6,800 nt of DNA. It comes from Myxococcales bacterium (GTDB taxonomy: Bacteria; Myxococcota; Polyangia; Fen-1088). Every line of letters begins with the position of its first letter. Position 1 is the first letter of the stretch. Made by a program: the position numbers and the translations under genes. Under the pieces are notes generated by a model. That model had not been told where the DNA came from. It made no database searches and saw nothing but the letters and a program-made list of their open reading frames with translations. The DNA is taken from positions 18,787-25,586 of the forward strand of contig PMBY01000281.1 of NCBI GenBank assembly GCA_003153875.1. Direction: 5' to 3'. This document shows, in pieces, positions 1 to 6,436 of the stretch.

Positions 1-381
1 GAACGCTTTCGCTGGACCGTGAAGCGGACCGCTGCGGAGCTGGACAAGCTGCTGGGTCGGTACCGATTGGGCGAGATTCGGGCCATCGAGGTGCCGCAGC
101 GAGGGGTATCGGGGCGCGCGCTGGCTGTGCGCGTTGTGGGCTCGGCTCGCAGTGAAACCATCCGCGGCGAGTTGCGCATCCGCCAGGCTTTTGGTGGGCT
201 GCGTAGCTCGCTCTTCGTGGTCGAGGTCAAGGATGGACAAGCGGTTTTTCGCGGCGCCGGTTTTGGCCACGGCGTGGGCATGTGCCAGACGGGCGCCGTG
301 GGAATGGCAGAGGCAGGCAGGAGCTATCAGCAGATTCTGCGCCACTACTATCCGAACACAGTATTGCGGAAGCTCTGGTAG
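1..381 (+). CDS. SpoIID/LytB-domain protein, C-terminal part (5' end outside window)
   Basis: This reading frame is open from the first base and ends at TAG 379-381, so 126 C-terminal residues are visible and the start lies outside the window. The end of a SpoIID/LytB domain is clear: the segment GAGFGHGVGMCQTGAVGMA at residues 85-103, then a short helix and HYYPNT at 115-120, which is how this domain normally finishes. The family acts on peptidoglycan; SpoIID itself is a lytic transglycosylase that cuts glycan strands lacking stem peptides, and in non-sporulating bacteria relatives are secreted or periplasmic wall enzymes. The catalytic glutamate of SpoIID lies further upstream and cannot be checked here. 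The usual Ser of the GHGVGMSQ motif is Cys in this copy. The gene converges on the minus-strand TonB-like gene, 157 bases away. A GTG at 19 is in frame but falls inside the domain, so it is not the start. I am sure of the domain, not of the exact substrate. Confidence 0.88.
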   Translation, partial: ERFRWTVKRTAAELDKLLGRYRLGEIRAIEVPQRGVSGRALAVRVVGSARSETIRGELRIRQAFGGLRSSLFVVEVKDGQAVFRGAGFGHGVGMCQTGAVGMAEAGRSYQQILRHYYPNTVLRKLW

Positions 382-391
382 TTAGCTCTTC

Positions 392-539
392 AACCACAGA
401 GAGCACAGAGCACCAGAGGTCGGATAGGAGGGAGTAGTCCGGACCGAGCCCGGCCAAACCCCTCCCCTTCCCCTTCCCCTTCCCCTTTCCCACCCTCCCT
501 TTCCGATCCGGCTCCGTGAACTCTGTGCTCTCTGTGGTT
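392..539. repeat. Inverted repeat with 19-bp perfect arms between convergent genes
   Basis: The left arm AACCACAGAGAGCACAGAG (392-410) is the exact reverse complement of bases 521-539. Both arms are built of a roughly 9-base unit (CACAGAGAG, CACAGAGCA). Weaker complementarity continues inward, for example CGGAT at 421-425 against ATCCG at 506-510. The right arm ends inside the stop codon of the TonB-like gene, and the left arm begins 10 bases after the stop of the SpoIID-domain gene. The loop is about 110 bases and no T-run follows either arm, so it is not a classical intrinsic terminator. It could still fold in either transcript and serve as a shared 3' end or RNA-stability element. Arms of this CACAGAG type are, to my recollection, dispersed in many environmental bacterial genomes; that part is knowledge from memory, not something shown here. 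Confidence 0.8.
464..487 (-). repeat. Tandem CCCCTT hexamer; G-quadruplex motif on the minus strand
   Basis: The plus strand has four perfect copies of CCCCTT (464-469, 470-475, 476-481, 482-487). On the minus strand this reads as four runs of four G joined by AA loops (464-485), a perfect intramolecular G-quadruplex pattern with four possible tetrads and two-base loops. It lies downstream of the stop codon of the minus-strand TonB-like gene, so it would be present in that mRNA's 3' untranslated region, in the loop of the surrounding inverted repeat. The sequence pattern is certain. Folding and any function are inference. Confidence 0.75.
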
Positions 540-1945
540 CAACCAGAATTCTTTCCTGACGGCGGCGCAGTCTTTTCGGGGACCTTGGGACCGTTGTTTA
601 GGATGAAATAGTCCACGCCGGCGGTGCCGCAGGCCTCTTCGTTGCGGTGGAAGGTCCAGTGAATGTAGACCTTGCCGTTGCCGGAAAGGATGGTCGGCGG
701 CGGGGTGGGGTAGGGAGCGGCGCTGTAGACGACGTCGATGGCCGCGCTGTCGTAGATGGTCAGCCCCGACGATCGCACCACCGCCACGCGGTCCACATTG
801 CCTTGACCGTCGAGAACGATTTCCAGCTTGGCCACCAGCGCAGGATTGTTGAGCGGCACGCTCGCTGGCTTGTCATCCATGCCCGCCATGAAACCGAAGG
901 CCCACAGCTCGTGGATCTTTCGATGCATGCGGGTGATGAACTGGGCAAAGGGCGCGGCGCGCGTGTTGAGCGCGGTCTGGTTGCCCGGCTTGACCTCGGT
1001 GATGAAGTTTTCGAGGGCGGAGCGCACCCGCTCGCGCCGCTCGGCGAACTTGCCCTTGCGCTGGGATCGCTGGGCCTTGGCCAGCGCTGCCGAGGCCTCG
1101 GCGTCGGTACCGAAAACCGATTCGTATTGTCGGCGGGTCAGGCGTAGCCGTGCGGCGGGGCCGCCGTCGTTGCCGCGCGAGCGTTCCGACTCTGGCGCAA
1201 GGCGCATCCCGTCGGGTGAGATGGTTTCCCGTTCCGCGCTTTCAACTTTGCGCGGCGTACGCATGGACAGGGTGGCTTTTCTTGGCGCCTCGGGCTGGAA
1301 GGATTCGGGCAAGGGACGCTCGCTGCTCTGGCCCGCTCGCTTTTCAGGTCGGGCCTCGCGATCCTCCAGACCAGCGATCTTGTCTTTCTCGTCCGAGGGG
1401 TGGGCCTCTTGGCCAGCCTGCTCTCGCTCCAGATTGGTCTCGCGTGCACGGGTCTCATTCTCGGTTCGGTTGTTCTTGTCGGCCAAGTATTTGGCATTCT
1501 CGGGCGCCTCCACATCCTTGCCCATGTCCAGCTCGACGATCTTTTGGTGCAATCGTTCGGGCGGCGGCTGAGGCGGCTCTTCTGGTTTAGGAGGTGGAAG
1601 TTGCACGAGAGGCTTCTCCGGCAGCTTGGGAATGGGTGGCATCTTTTCCGGCGGAGGGGCTTCGATTTCGGGCTCCGGTGTCTTCTCCGATTGCGCGAGC
1701 TTGTGCGCCGCCTTTTCCCGCGGCTGCTTCTCGGGCGGCTCAGGCTCATCGACGGTGGGCAGCCCAGCCGGCAGTTCGTTTTCCTTGACCGAGTCGAAGC
1801 TCAAGTCGACTTCATTCGACTCGCGCTTGCCATACACGAGAGCCAGGATGACCAGAGGCAGAATAACCTGCCCGTGCAGGAGTAGCGACGCGAGCAGACC
1901 ACGGCCGAGGTAGCCGTTCGGTCGCTTGTTGCGTCGGGTACGCAT
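539..1945 (-). CDS. TonB-family energy transducer-like protein
   Basis: This 468-residue protein has the TonB plan. A basic N-terminus (RTRRNKRP) precedes one membrane segment at about residues 14-38, giving an N-in anchor. A proline-, glutamate- and lysine-rich stretch follows (about 59-130), then a long charged, low-complexity linker (about 140-310). The C-terminal TonB domain spans about 335-440 and holds HRKIHELW, VAKLEIVLDGQGNVDRVAVVRSSG and a YIHWTF strand. Such proteins couple the ExbB/ExbD proton-driven motor in the inner membrane to outer-membrane receptors. It is longer than E. coli TonB (239 residues), mostly through the linker. The segment APENAKYLADKNNRTENETR (147-166) and the tail with CGTAGVDYFIL resemble TonB-like proteins of Myxococcota. 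No exbB, exbD or receptor gene is in the window, so the partner is unknown. ATG 1945 lacks a well-placed ribosome site; the nearest GGAG is about 17 bases upstream. No other start fits the short basic N-terminus. Confidence 0.85.
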   Translation of the reverse strand: MRTRRNKRPNGYLGRGLLASLLLHGQVILPLVILALVYGKRESNEVDLSFDSVKENELPAGLPTVDEPEPPEKQPREKAAHKLAQSEKTPEPEIEAPPPEKMPPIPKLPEKPLVQLPPPKPEEPPQPPPERLHQKIVELDMGKDVEAPENAKYLADKNNRTENETRARETNLEREQAGQEAHPSDEKDKIAGLEDREARPEKRAGQSSERPLPESFQPEAPRKATLSMRTPRKVESAERETISPDGMRLAPESERSRGNDGGPAARLRLTRRQYESVFGTDAEASAALAKAQRSQRKGKFAERRERVRSALENFITEVKPGNQTALNTRAAPFAQFITRMHRKIHELWAFGFMAGMDDKPASVPLNNPALVAKLEIVLDGQGNVDRVAVVRSSGLTIYDSAAIDVVYSAAPYPTPPPTILSGNGKVYIHWTFHRNEEACGTAGVDYFILNNGPKVPEKTAPPSGKNSG

Positions 1946-2025
1946 GGCGCAGTGGGAGGTTACTCCATTCGTCGCCCACGTCCACGAAGACCTAGGGACC
2001 GAAAAGTAGTCAACAGCAGCAAATG

Positions 2026-2363
2026 CTAGCCAGTTCCTGAACCTGAAGCCACCAGCACGTTGCTGCCAAGAAACTGTTCCAAACTCTGCACAAAGTCGGC
2101 TTCGGACATCCCCATCTGATCACCCACAGCTTCAAACACCTGGCGCAGTAGAAGCACGAGAAGCCGACCAGCGAGGGATCTGAGGAGAGTATCGCGGCCA
2201 AGGTTTCGCAAGACTCAAGATCAGCCTCCTGCGCGACTACCGCGTTCGATAGATCCACATTGATGGTCACTACGTTCTCGAACCCCCGTGCTTGGGCCGT
2301 GAGCTTGAGGCGGCGGAGGGAAAGTGTGCCGGACGGTCCAACCAACACAGTCGCGTGCTGCAT
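2026..2363 (-). pseudogene. Small unrecognised gene coupled to the carboxypeptidase, apparently frame-broken
   Basis: ATG 2363 lies 8 bases after the TAA of the carboxypeptidase gene and has a well-placed GGAG (2371-2368), so translation is very likely to begin here. The first 65 or so residues (MQHATVLVGPSGTLSL onward) look like ordinary protein. If the frame is followed to TGA at 2010-2012 it gives 117 residues, but the last 50 are packed with Cys and Trp and end in CCC, typical of out-of-frame GC-rich DNA. Another frame of the same strand takes over convincingly from about 2170, with a helical segment containing RQVFEAVGDQMGMSEADFVQSL, and stops at TAG 2026-2028; it has no credible start of its own, since a TGA lies just before TTG 2211. 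The simplest reading is one gene of about 110 residues broken by a frameshift around 2160-2210, or a sequencing error. I recognise no family in either half. Confidence 0.5.
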
Positions 2364-2367
2364 GAGT

Positions 2368-2371
2368 CTCC
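2368..2371 (-). promoter_or_regulatory. Ribosome binding site deciding the start of the small gene
   Basis: On the minus strand the sequence reads TAAGGAGACTCATG. The stop of the carboxypeptidase gene touches a GGAG Shine-Dalgarno core, which sits four bases before the ATG at 2363. This arrangement is typical of translational coupling, and it is the best ribosome site in the window. Confidence 0.7.
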
Positions 2372-3880
2372 TTACGATTCCCGGCGAAGGTAGCGGCGCT
2401 CCAGATGCTGTTCGAACGCCTCGGTGCTCAGTGGGCTTCCGGTGGCACGCGCAACCAGAGCCTGAGCCTCCAGAAACGATCCCTGGCTCCAAATGTTCTT
2501 GCTTAGCCAGCTGTCGAGACCCCGAAATTCGCCTCGGCGGATCTGCGTCATCAGATTGGGGTGGGCATCTCGGGCGGCGCGGAATAGCTGGGCTGCGGTC
2601 ATTGCGCCCAAGACGTAGGCGGGGAAATAGCCGAAGAGGCCAGATGGCCAGTGAACGTCCTGCAGACATCCATCACGGTCGTTGCCAAGGGTCGCAAGGC
2701 CTAGCATCTGGCGCATCCACGCGTCCCATGCCTCGGGCACATCTTCTGGGTGCAACGAGCCGTCGATCAGGGCCCGCTCAATTTCAAAGCGCAGCACGAC
2801 ATGGCAGGGGTAGGTCGCCTCATCCGCATCTGCCCGGATGAGCCCGGGTTTGACCCGAGTCAGCTGACAAAACAGGTTCTCAGGGCTGAATGCTTCAGGC
2901 GTGCGCGTGAATGAGTCGGGGAACGCTTCCGCGATGAACGGTGCTGCAAATTCCAGGAAGGCGGGACTTCGACACACATGCATTTCAAACAGCAAGCTCT
3001 GGCTTTCGTGAATACTCATGCCCCGCGCGGCTCCGATGGGTTGGTCTAACCAAGCGCCGGGTAAGTTCTGTTCGTATTTGGCGTGGCCGGATTCGTGCAG
3101 TACCGCAGCCAACGACTTGGTGTAGTCGTCGACGTCGTATCGAGTCGTAATGCGAACATCCGTCGGCACGCCGCCGCAGAACGGATGGTGGCTGACGTCC
3201 AAGCGCCCGTGGTGGAAGTCGAAACCGATCCGGCGCAGCAATTCAAGGCACAACCACCGCTGTCGCTTAGCGGGAAATGGCCCCTGGCTGGTCGCGATCG
3301 ATTCGCGCACCTGTTGCTCCATGACCTTCTTGATGAGCCCGGGCAAGAAACTACGCAACCGTGAGAACAATGGCTCCATTAGACTGCTACGGGCGCCCGG
3401 CTCGTAGCTGTCGAGAAGAGCATCGTAGGGACTGAGCGACAGTCTGTCGGCCCATGCCTGCGCCACCTCCCGTTTGAGCCGGACAACGTCGCGGAAGAAC
3501 GGAAGGAATCCCGAGAAGTCATTGTCCGCCCGGTGCGTCCGCCAAGCCTGTTCGCTTCGCAATTCCGCGCGTGACATCGCCTCGACCAACCCCTGTGGCA
3601 GCGCCGTGGCTAGCACCCATTGCCGCTCCATTTCGCGCAGGTTGGCCTGCTGCCACTCGGGAAGATTCACTGCCTCTGCGCGAGCCACGGCAAACAGGTC
3701 GGCCAGATTTTCGCGCGTTGAATGTTCGTGGATAAGTCCTCGCAGCGTCGACAGCGCCTCAGCGCGCGCGGCTCCTCCCCCGACGGGCATCATGGTGGAC
3801 TCGTCCCAGACCGTGATCGCCTCAACGTGATGAAGTTGCGAGAGGCGCCGATGGTGCTCAGCCAGAGCGGCGTAGGACAT
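2372..3880 (-). CDS. M32-family carboxypeptidase (carboxypeptidase Taq type)
   Basis: The 502-residue product matches the M32 zinc metallocarboxypeptidases along its whole length. It has VWDESTMMP near residue 30, DVSHHPF (228-234), RITTRY (243-248), the zinc motif HESGH (262-266, ligands H262 and H266, catalytic E263) and HESQS (291-295, third ligand E292). DEATYPCHVVLRFEIE (353-368) and DVHWPSGLFGYFPAYVLG (408-425) follow. These enzymes are cytoplasmic and release C-terminal amino acids from peptides, acting in peptide turnover. About 500 residues is the normal family length, and no signal peptide is visible. I chose ATG 3880 because M32 proteins begin about 25 residues before the WDxxTxMP motif. 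A GTG at 3898 is in frame and would add six residues, but it has no ribosome site. The gene starts 48 bases after the permease stop on the same strand and is followed by the coupled small gene, so a shared transcript is plausible. Confidence 0.93.
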   Translation of the reverse strand: MSYAALAEHHRRLSQLHHVEAITVWDESTMMPVGGGAARAEALSTLRGLIHEHSTRENLADLFAVARAEAVNLPEWQQANLREMERQWVLATALPQGLVEAMSRAELRSEQAWRTHRADNDFSGFLPFFRDVVRLKREVAQAWADRLSLSPYDALLDSYEPGARSSLMEPLFSRLRSFLPGLIKKVMEQQVRESIATSQGPFPAKRQRWLCLELLRRIGFDFHHGRLDVSHHPFCGGVPTDVRITTRYDVDDYTKSLAAVLHESGHAKYEQNLPGAWLDQPIGAARGMSIHESQSLLFEMHVCRSPAFLEFAAPFIAEAFPDSFTRTPEAFSPENLFCQLTRVKPGLIRADADEATYPCHVVLRFEIERALIDGSLHPEDVPEAWDAWMRQMLGLATLGNDRDGCLQDVHWPSGLFGYFPAYVLGAMTAAQLFRAARDAHPNLMTQIRRGEFRGLDSWLSKNIWSQGSFLEAQALVARATGSPLSTEAFEQHLERRYLRRES

Positions 3881-3928
3881 GACGCCAATATAGGTCACGT
3901 CGCGCGCGACTGGCGCGGGATTGTGAGC

Positions 3929-5977
3929 CTACTTCGGTCGCGACATCAATGGCGCACTGCGGGCGTCGTCGCCCACGCGAACCGGTAGTACAGCCATGGC
4001 CAGGCCCTTCCAGTGCAGACGGCGTTCGACCTGGTAGGCGGTCTCGTTGTGCAGAATCTTCTGCATCCATGTCTCGCGTTTCCAGATGAGCTTGCCGGCA
4101 AAGAAAACGACGCGGGAAAACTCGTCCGCGATCCTGATGCACAAACGGCTGGCCTCGTACACCGCGTCCAGCCCTTCGGCCATGCGGTAGCTGGAGTTCC
4201 AGCCCAGGCTCTTGGCCAGCGCCACGTATTTCTTCAGGGTCTCCTCGACCTGGAGGCGTTGCGCGTCGACCTCGGCCGCGCCTTTGAACGTGCCCGAGTC
4301 GTGCACAGCCACCGAGACGAACACCAGGTTGGAAAAATAGCCGGGGTAGGTGCGCTGAATGGAGAGCATGGAGTGCACGCCCAGACCGCCGTACTTTGCC
4401 ACCAGGAGGACCGCTGTGGGCTTGCTGGGATCTGGCTCACCACCGTTTCCATCGAGCCCCACCAGGTTGTCCAGGTCAGCGTCGAGCAGGCTCAGCTGGC
4501 GCGCGACTTCGCGGTAGTGGGATTTGACTAGCAGGCACACGACGATGAGAGCGGTGGTGACCAGCAGGGTCAGCCAGGCGCCTTGCGAGAACTTGAGCAC
4601 GATTGTGAAGGTCAAGATCGACAGGCACATGACCAGTCCGATGACGTGAATCAGGATGTGACGTCCCCACTTGCCGTCGCGCGACCGCTCACGCAGCCAG
4701 AACCGGCACATGCCGAGCTGGGAAAGAGAGAACGTGATGAACACGTTGATGGCATACATGGTCACCAGCGCGTCCACGTTTCCGTGGGTGAAAAACAGCA
4801 GAGAGATCGCCGCCAATCCCAGCAGCGCGACGCCGTCTTTGGTGGTCAAACGGTCCGACAGGGATGCGAATCGCCGGGGCAGCCACGAATCGACGGCCAT
4901 GTTGGACATGACCCGCGGTCCGTCGATGAACCCGGTCTGCGCGGCCACGAAGAGCAGGGCGCCTTCGGACGCCAGCGCGACGACAACGAAGGCCTTGCCG
5001 ACCGGCACGCCGAGAACCTGCCAGTTTGCGGCGAAGGCCTCCACCAACACGCCATTCAGGGTCTTGCCTTCTTGGGGACGGATGCCAAAGAGGAGGTAGC
5101 AGAGCAGAATGCCGCCCGCGGTGAAAGCCAGCGAGACGGAGAGGTAAACCATGGTGCGTTTGCCCGTGGTCACCCGCGGCTCGCGCATCATCTGCAGGCC
5201 GTTCGACACCGCTTCGATTCCGGTGTAGGTGCCGGCGCCGCGTGAATAGGCGGTCATGAAAATGACGAAAACGCCGAAGACGCCGTAGCTCTGGATGCTC
5301 TGCGAGAACTCGTGTCTGAGGTTGGCGGCCACCTCGGGTGCGTGACCGATGTGCGACCCGAGGCCACCCAGAATCAGCACCAGGTGCGTGACGACAAAGA
5401 CCATGAAAACCGGCACCAGCGGCGTGACCGATTCCTTCACGCCGCGGATGTTGAGGACAATGAGAAGGGTGATGACAACAAACTCGATGGGCACCTTCCA
5501 TGCGTGCCAGGTCAGCGGCAGCATGTTGAACACGGCATCCCCGCCTGATGCGATGGACACGGTGATGGTCAGGATGTAGTCCACCAGCAGGGCCGAGCCA
5601 GACAGCAACCCGGCCTTCTGGCCGAGCAACTTGCTCGCCACCACGTAGCCACCGCCGCCGGTCGGGAAGTGTTCGATGATTCGGCTGTAGGCGTAGGACA
5701 TCACGAACACGGTCAGCGCGGTGGCCAGTGCCATGAACACCGCCAGATAGGTGGTGTTGCCGTGTTCGAGCAGGGAGCGGAAGGATTCGTCAGGGCCGTA
5801 GGCCGAGGACGACAAGCCGTCGGCGCCCATTCCCACCCAGGCCAAGAACGCCACCAGCGAGATCTTGTGGAAGACGCCAGGATCCTTGAAATCTCGCGGT
5901 CGACCCACCATGACCCGCCACCCCGTTTCCAACAGGGAGGCCTTTTCTTCCGGCCCGGTGGTTTCGTGACTAGCCAT
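3929..5977 (-). CDS. KimA-like APC-superfamily permease, probable K+ importer
   Basis: The 682-residue protein has about twelve membrane segments between residues 38 and 485, then a cytoplasmic C-terminal region of about 195 residues. It fits the KimA (formerly YdaO) type of the KUP/APC superfamily. It has DGLSSSAYGPDESF (53-66), PTGGGGYVVASKLLG (105-119), DYILTITVS (133-141), TGIEAVSNG (252-260) and MYAINVF (407-413). The tail contains a soluble alpha/beta region (about 520-640) and a closing HNETA (643-647) like KimA. From memory, the B. subtilis KimA potassium site uses D36, Y43, D117, T121, S125, T230 and Y377. D53/Y60 and D133/T137/S141 here keep the same spacing, and T252 and Y408 are likely equivalents. 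KimA imports K+ with protons. An open frame back to 6163 would add 62 residues, but these are low-complexity, unlike the family, and run through the riboswitch; ATG 5977 has a weak GAAAGA site. Annotation as a general amino-acid permease is the alternative. Confidence 0.85.
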   Translation of the reverse strand: MASHETTGPEEKASLLETGWRVMVGRPRDFKDPGVFHKISLVAFLAWVGMGADGLSSSAYGPDESFRSLLEHGNTTYLAVFMALATALTVFVMSYAYSRIIEHFPTGGGGYVVASKLLGQKAGLLSGSALLVDYILTITVSIASGGDAVFNMLPLTWHAWKVPIEFVVITLLIVLNIRGVKESVTPLVPVFMVFVVTHLVLILGGLGSHIGHAPEVAANLRHEFSQSIQSYGVFGVFVIFMTAYSRGAGTYTGIEAVSNGLQMMREPRVTTGKRTMVYLSVSLAFTAGGILLCYLLFGIRPQEGKTLNGVLVEAFAANWQVLGVPVGKAFVVVALASEGALLFVAAQTGFIDGPRVMSNMAVDSWLPRRFASLSDRLTTKDGVALLGLAAISLLFFTHGNVDALVTMYAINVFITFSLSQLGMCRFWLRERSRDGKWGRHILIHVIGLVMCLSILTFTIVLKFSQGAWLTLLVTTALIVVCLLVKSHYREVARQLSLLDADLDNLVGLDGNGGEPDPSKPTAVLLVAKYGGLGVHSMLSIQRTYPGYFSNLVFVSVAVHDSGTFKGAAEVDAQRLQVEETLKKYVALAKSLGWNSSYRMAEGLDAVYEASRLCIRIADEFSRVVFFAGKLIWKRETWMQKILHNETAYQVERRLHWKGLAMAVLPVRVGDDARSAPLMSRPK

Positions 5978-5992
5978 GCAGATCTTTCGACC

Positions 5993-6013
5993 GGCCCCCC
6001 GTCCTTCGGGGCC
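5993..6013 (-). promoter_or_regulatory. GC-rich hairpin downstream of the aptamer, possible expression platform
   Basis: Directly after the aptamer the minus strand reads GGCCCC (6013-6008), a nine-base loop and GGGGCC (5998-5993), a perfect six-pair GC stem; sliding within the G-run gives CCCCG-AAGGA-CGGGG instead. It ends 15 bases before the permease ATG. No U-tract follows, so it is not a standard intrinsic terminator; it could act on the weak ribosome site (GAAAGA, 5988-5983) or on transcription by another route. Its 5' arm overlaps bases that could extend the aptamer's closing helix. Confidence 0.45.
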
Positions 6014-6131
6014 TCTTCTGCCTACGAGGTTAGCTGACGGGCTCGGGAGGAGGCGGTCCCCCGGTGCTGACTGGCACTTCGCCCCAGAACGATTCGGGTC
6101 CCCCGTTCCGGCGAGACCGGATTCGGCGGCC
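6013..6131 (-). ncRNA. c-di-AMP riboswitch (ydaO-yuaA class) in the permease leader
   Basis: Read on the minus strand, this leader has the conserved blocks of the ydaO aptamer in the right order. A small hairpin CCGG-TCTCG-CCGG (6120-6108) comes first, then CGGGGGACCC (6105-6096) and GGGGCGAA. A hairpin GTGC-CAGTCA-GCAC follows, then CCCGAGC and GTCAGCTAACCTCGTAGGC (6038-6020). The last block is almost identical to the B. subtilis ydaO sequence as I remember it. An outer P1-like helix can form from GCC near 6127 with GGC at 6022-6020, possibly extended by GGCC on both sides. These RNAs bind cyclic di-AMP and usually switch off expression when it is abundant. The target starts 36 bases downstream, and K+ uptake genes including kimA are established targets of this class. 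Exact ends are approximate. Confidence 0.92.
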
Positions 6132-6134
6132 AGA

Positions 6135-6163
6135 GTGCTACTCCCGACTGTGGGCGAAGTCAA
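6135..6163 (-). promoter_or_regulatory. Candidate sigma-70-type promoter for the riboswitch transcript
   Basis: On the minus strand TTGACT (6163-6158) is followed after exactly 17 bases by TAGCAC (6140-6135). The -35 matches the consensus at five of six bases, while the -10 is weak at three of six. Transcription would start near 6130-6127, right at the first base of the aptamer's closing helix, which is where one would expect it. This placement is the main support. Confidence 0.4.
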
Positions 6164-6382
6164 ACCGACAGGGAGCGCCTGGGATTTGCAGCAGGGGGCC
6201 GGGACAGGGACGGAGGCAAGGCACCGGAGGGCGCCCCGTCAGGATGGGGTTCAGTGTTTCGGGTGGATCAGGCGCCATCCGAGGTACTATTCAACAACGC
6301 CGCCGCCGTGGTGTTCTTGCAATTGACCGTGAGCCGAGTTTGAAAGTCCGTCCGTTAAGGACAAACAGAACAGCAGCGATGC
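6164..6382. other. Intergenic stretch with no recognised feature
   Basis: Between the promoter candidate and the terminator-like hairpin of the YggS-family gene I find no coding region, RNA gene or repeat that I can support. The plus strand is G-rich at about 6194-6232 and carries a CGCCGCCGCCG run near 6299-6307. A plus-strand open frame crosses this stretch, but its product is low in plausible structure and continues through the riboswitch. Confidence 0.5.
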
Positions 6383-6420
6383 AGGCTACCAGCTCCGACC
6401 GATGTCGATCTCGGTAGCCT
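6383..6420 (-). terminator. Hairpin downstream of the YggS-family gene, possible terminator
   Basis: The plus-strand arms AGGCTACC (6383-6390) and GGTAGCCT (6413-6420) are perfect inverse complements of eight bases around a 22-base loop. On the minus strand the hairpin begins 16 bases after the stop of the YggS-family gene. The T-rich stretch after it (TTCTGTTTGT) starts about 13 bases downstream rather than directly at the stem, so termination is plausible but not certain. Confidence 0.45.
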
Positions 6421-6436
6421 CTTCGATCCTCTTCTT

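Noticed and set aside
647..1571. Long plus-strand open frames opposite the TonB-like gene (647-1147 and 828-1571)
   Set aside because: They mirror the GC-rich codons of the real minus-strand gene, and their products show no domain or plausible hydrophobic pattern.
1957..1968. GGAG-TAAC-CTCC mini hairpin before the TonB-like start
   Set aside because: The stem is only four pairs and could arise by chance; I see no evidence that it regulates translation.
2364..2669. Upstream extension of the small gene's frame to 2669
   Set aside because: It lies wholly inside the well-supported carboxypeptidase gene in another frame, and a good ribosome site marks the start at 2363.
3888..3893. TATATT as a -10 box for a separate carboxypeptidase promoter
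   Set aside because: It sits six bases before the ATG with no -35-like hexamer at the right distance; it would require a leaderless transcript and has no other support.
4583..5501. Long open frames on both strands within the permease gene (4583-5245 plus, 4689-5501 minus)
   Set aside because: They have Arg/His/Gln-rich products typical of shadow frames, and the membrane protein frame explains the region.
5978..6163. N-terminal extension of the permease to a start at 6163
   Set aside because: The 62 extra residues are low-complexity, have no counterpart in KimA-type proteins as I know them, and are encoded by the riboswitch aptamer.
6194..6232. Second G-quadruplex candidate on the plus strand
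   Set aside because: Only three runs of three or more G are close together; the fourth needs a loop of about 20 bases, so it does not meet the usual pattern.
5976..6417. Plus-strand open frames across the intergenic region (5976-6326, 6064-6417)
   Set aside because: They have no ribosome site or recognisable domain and are composition-biased; the region is explained in part by the minus-strand riboswitch leader.
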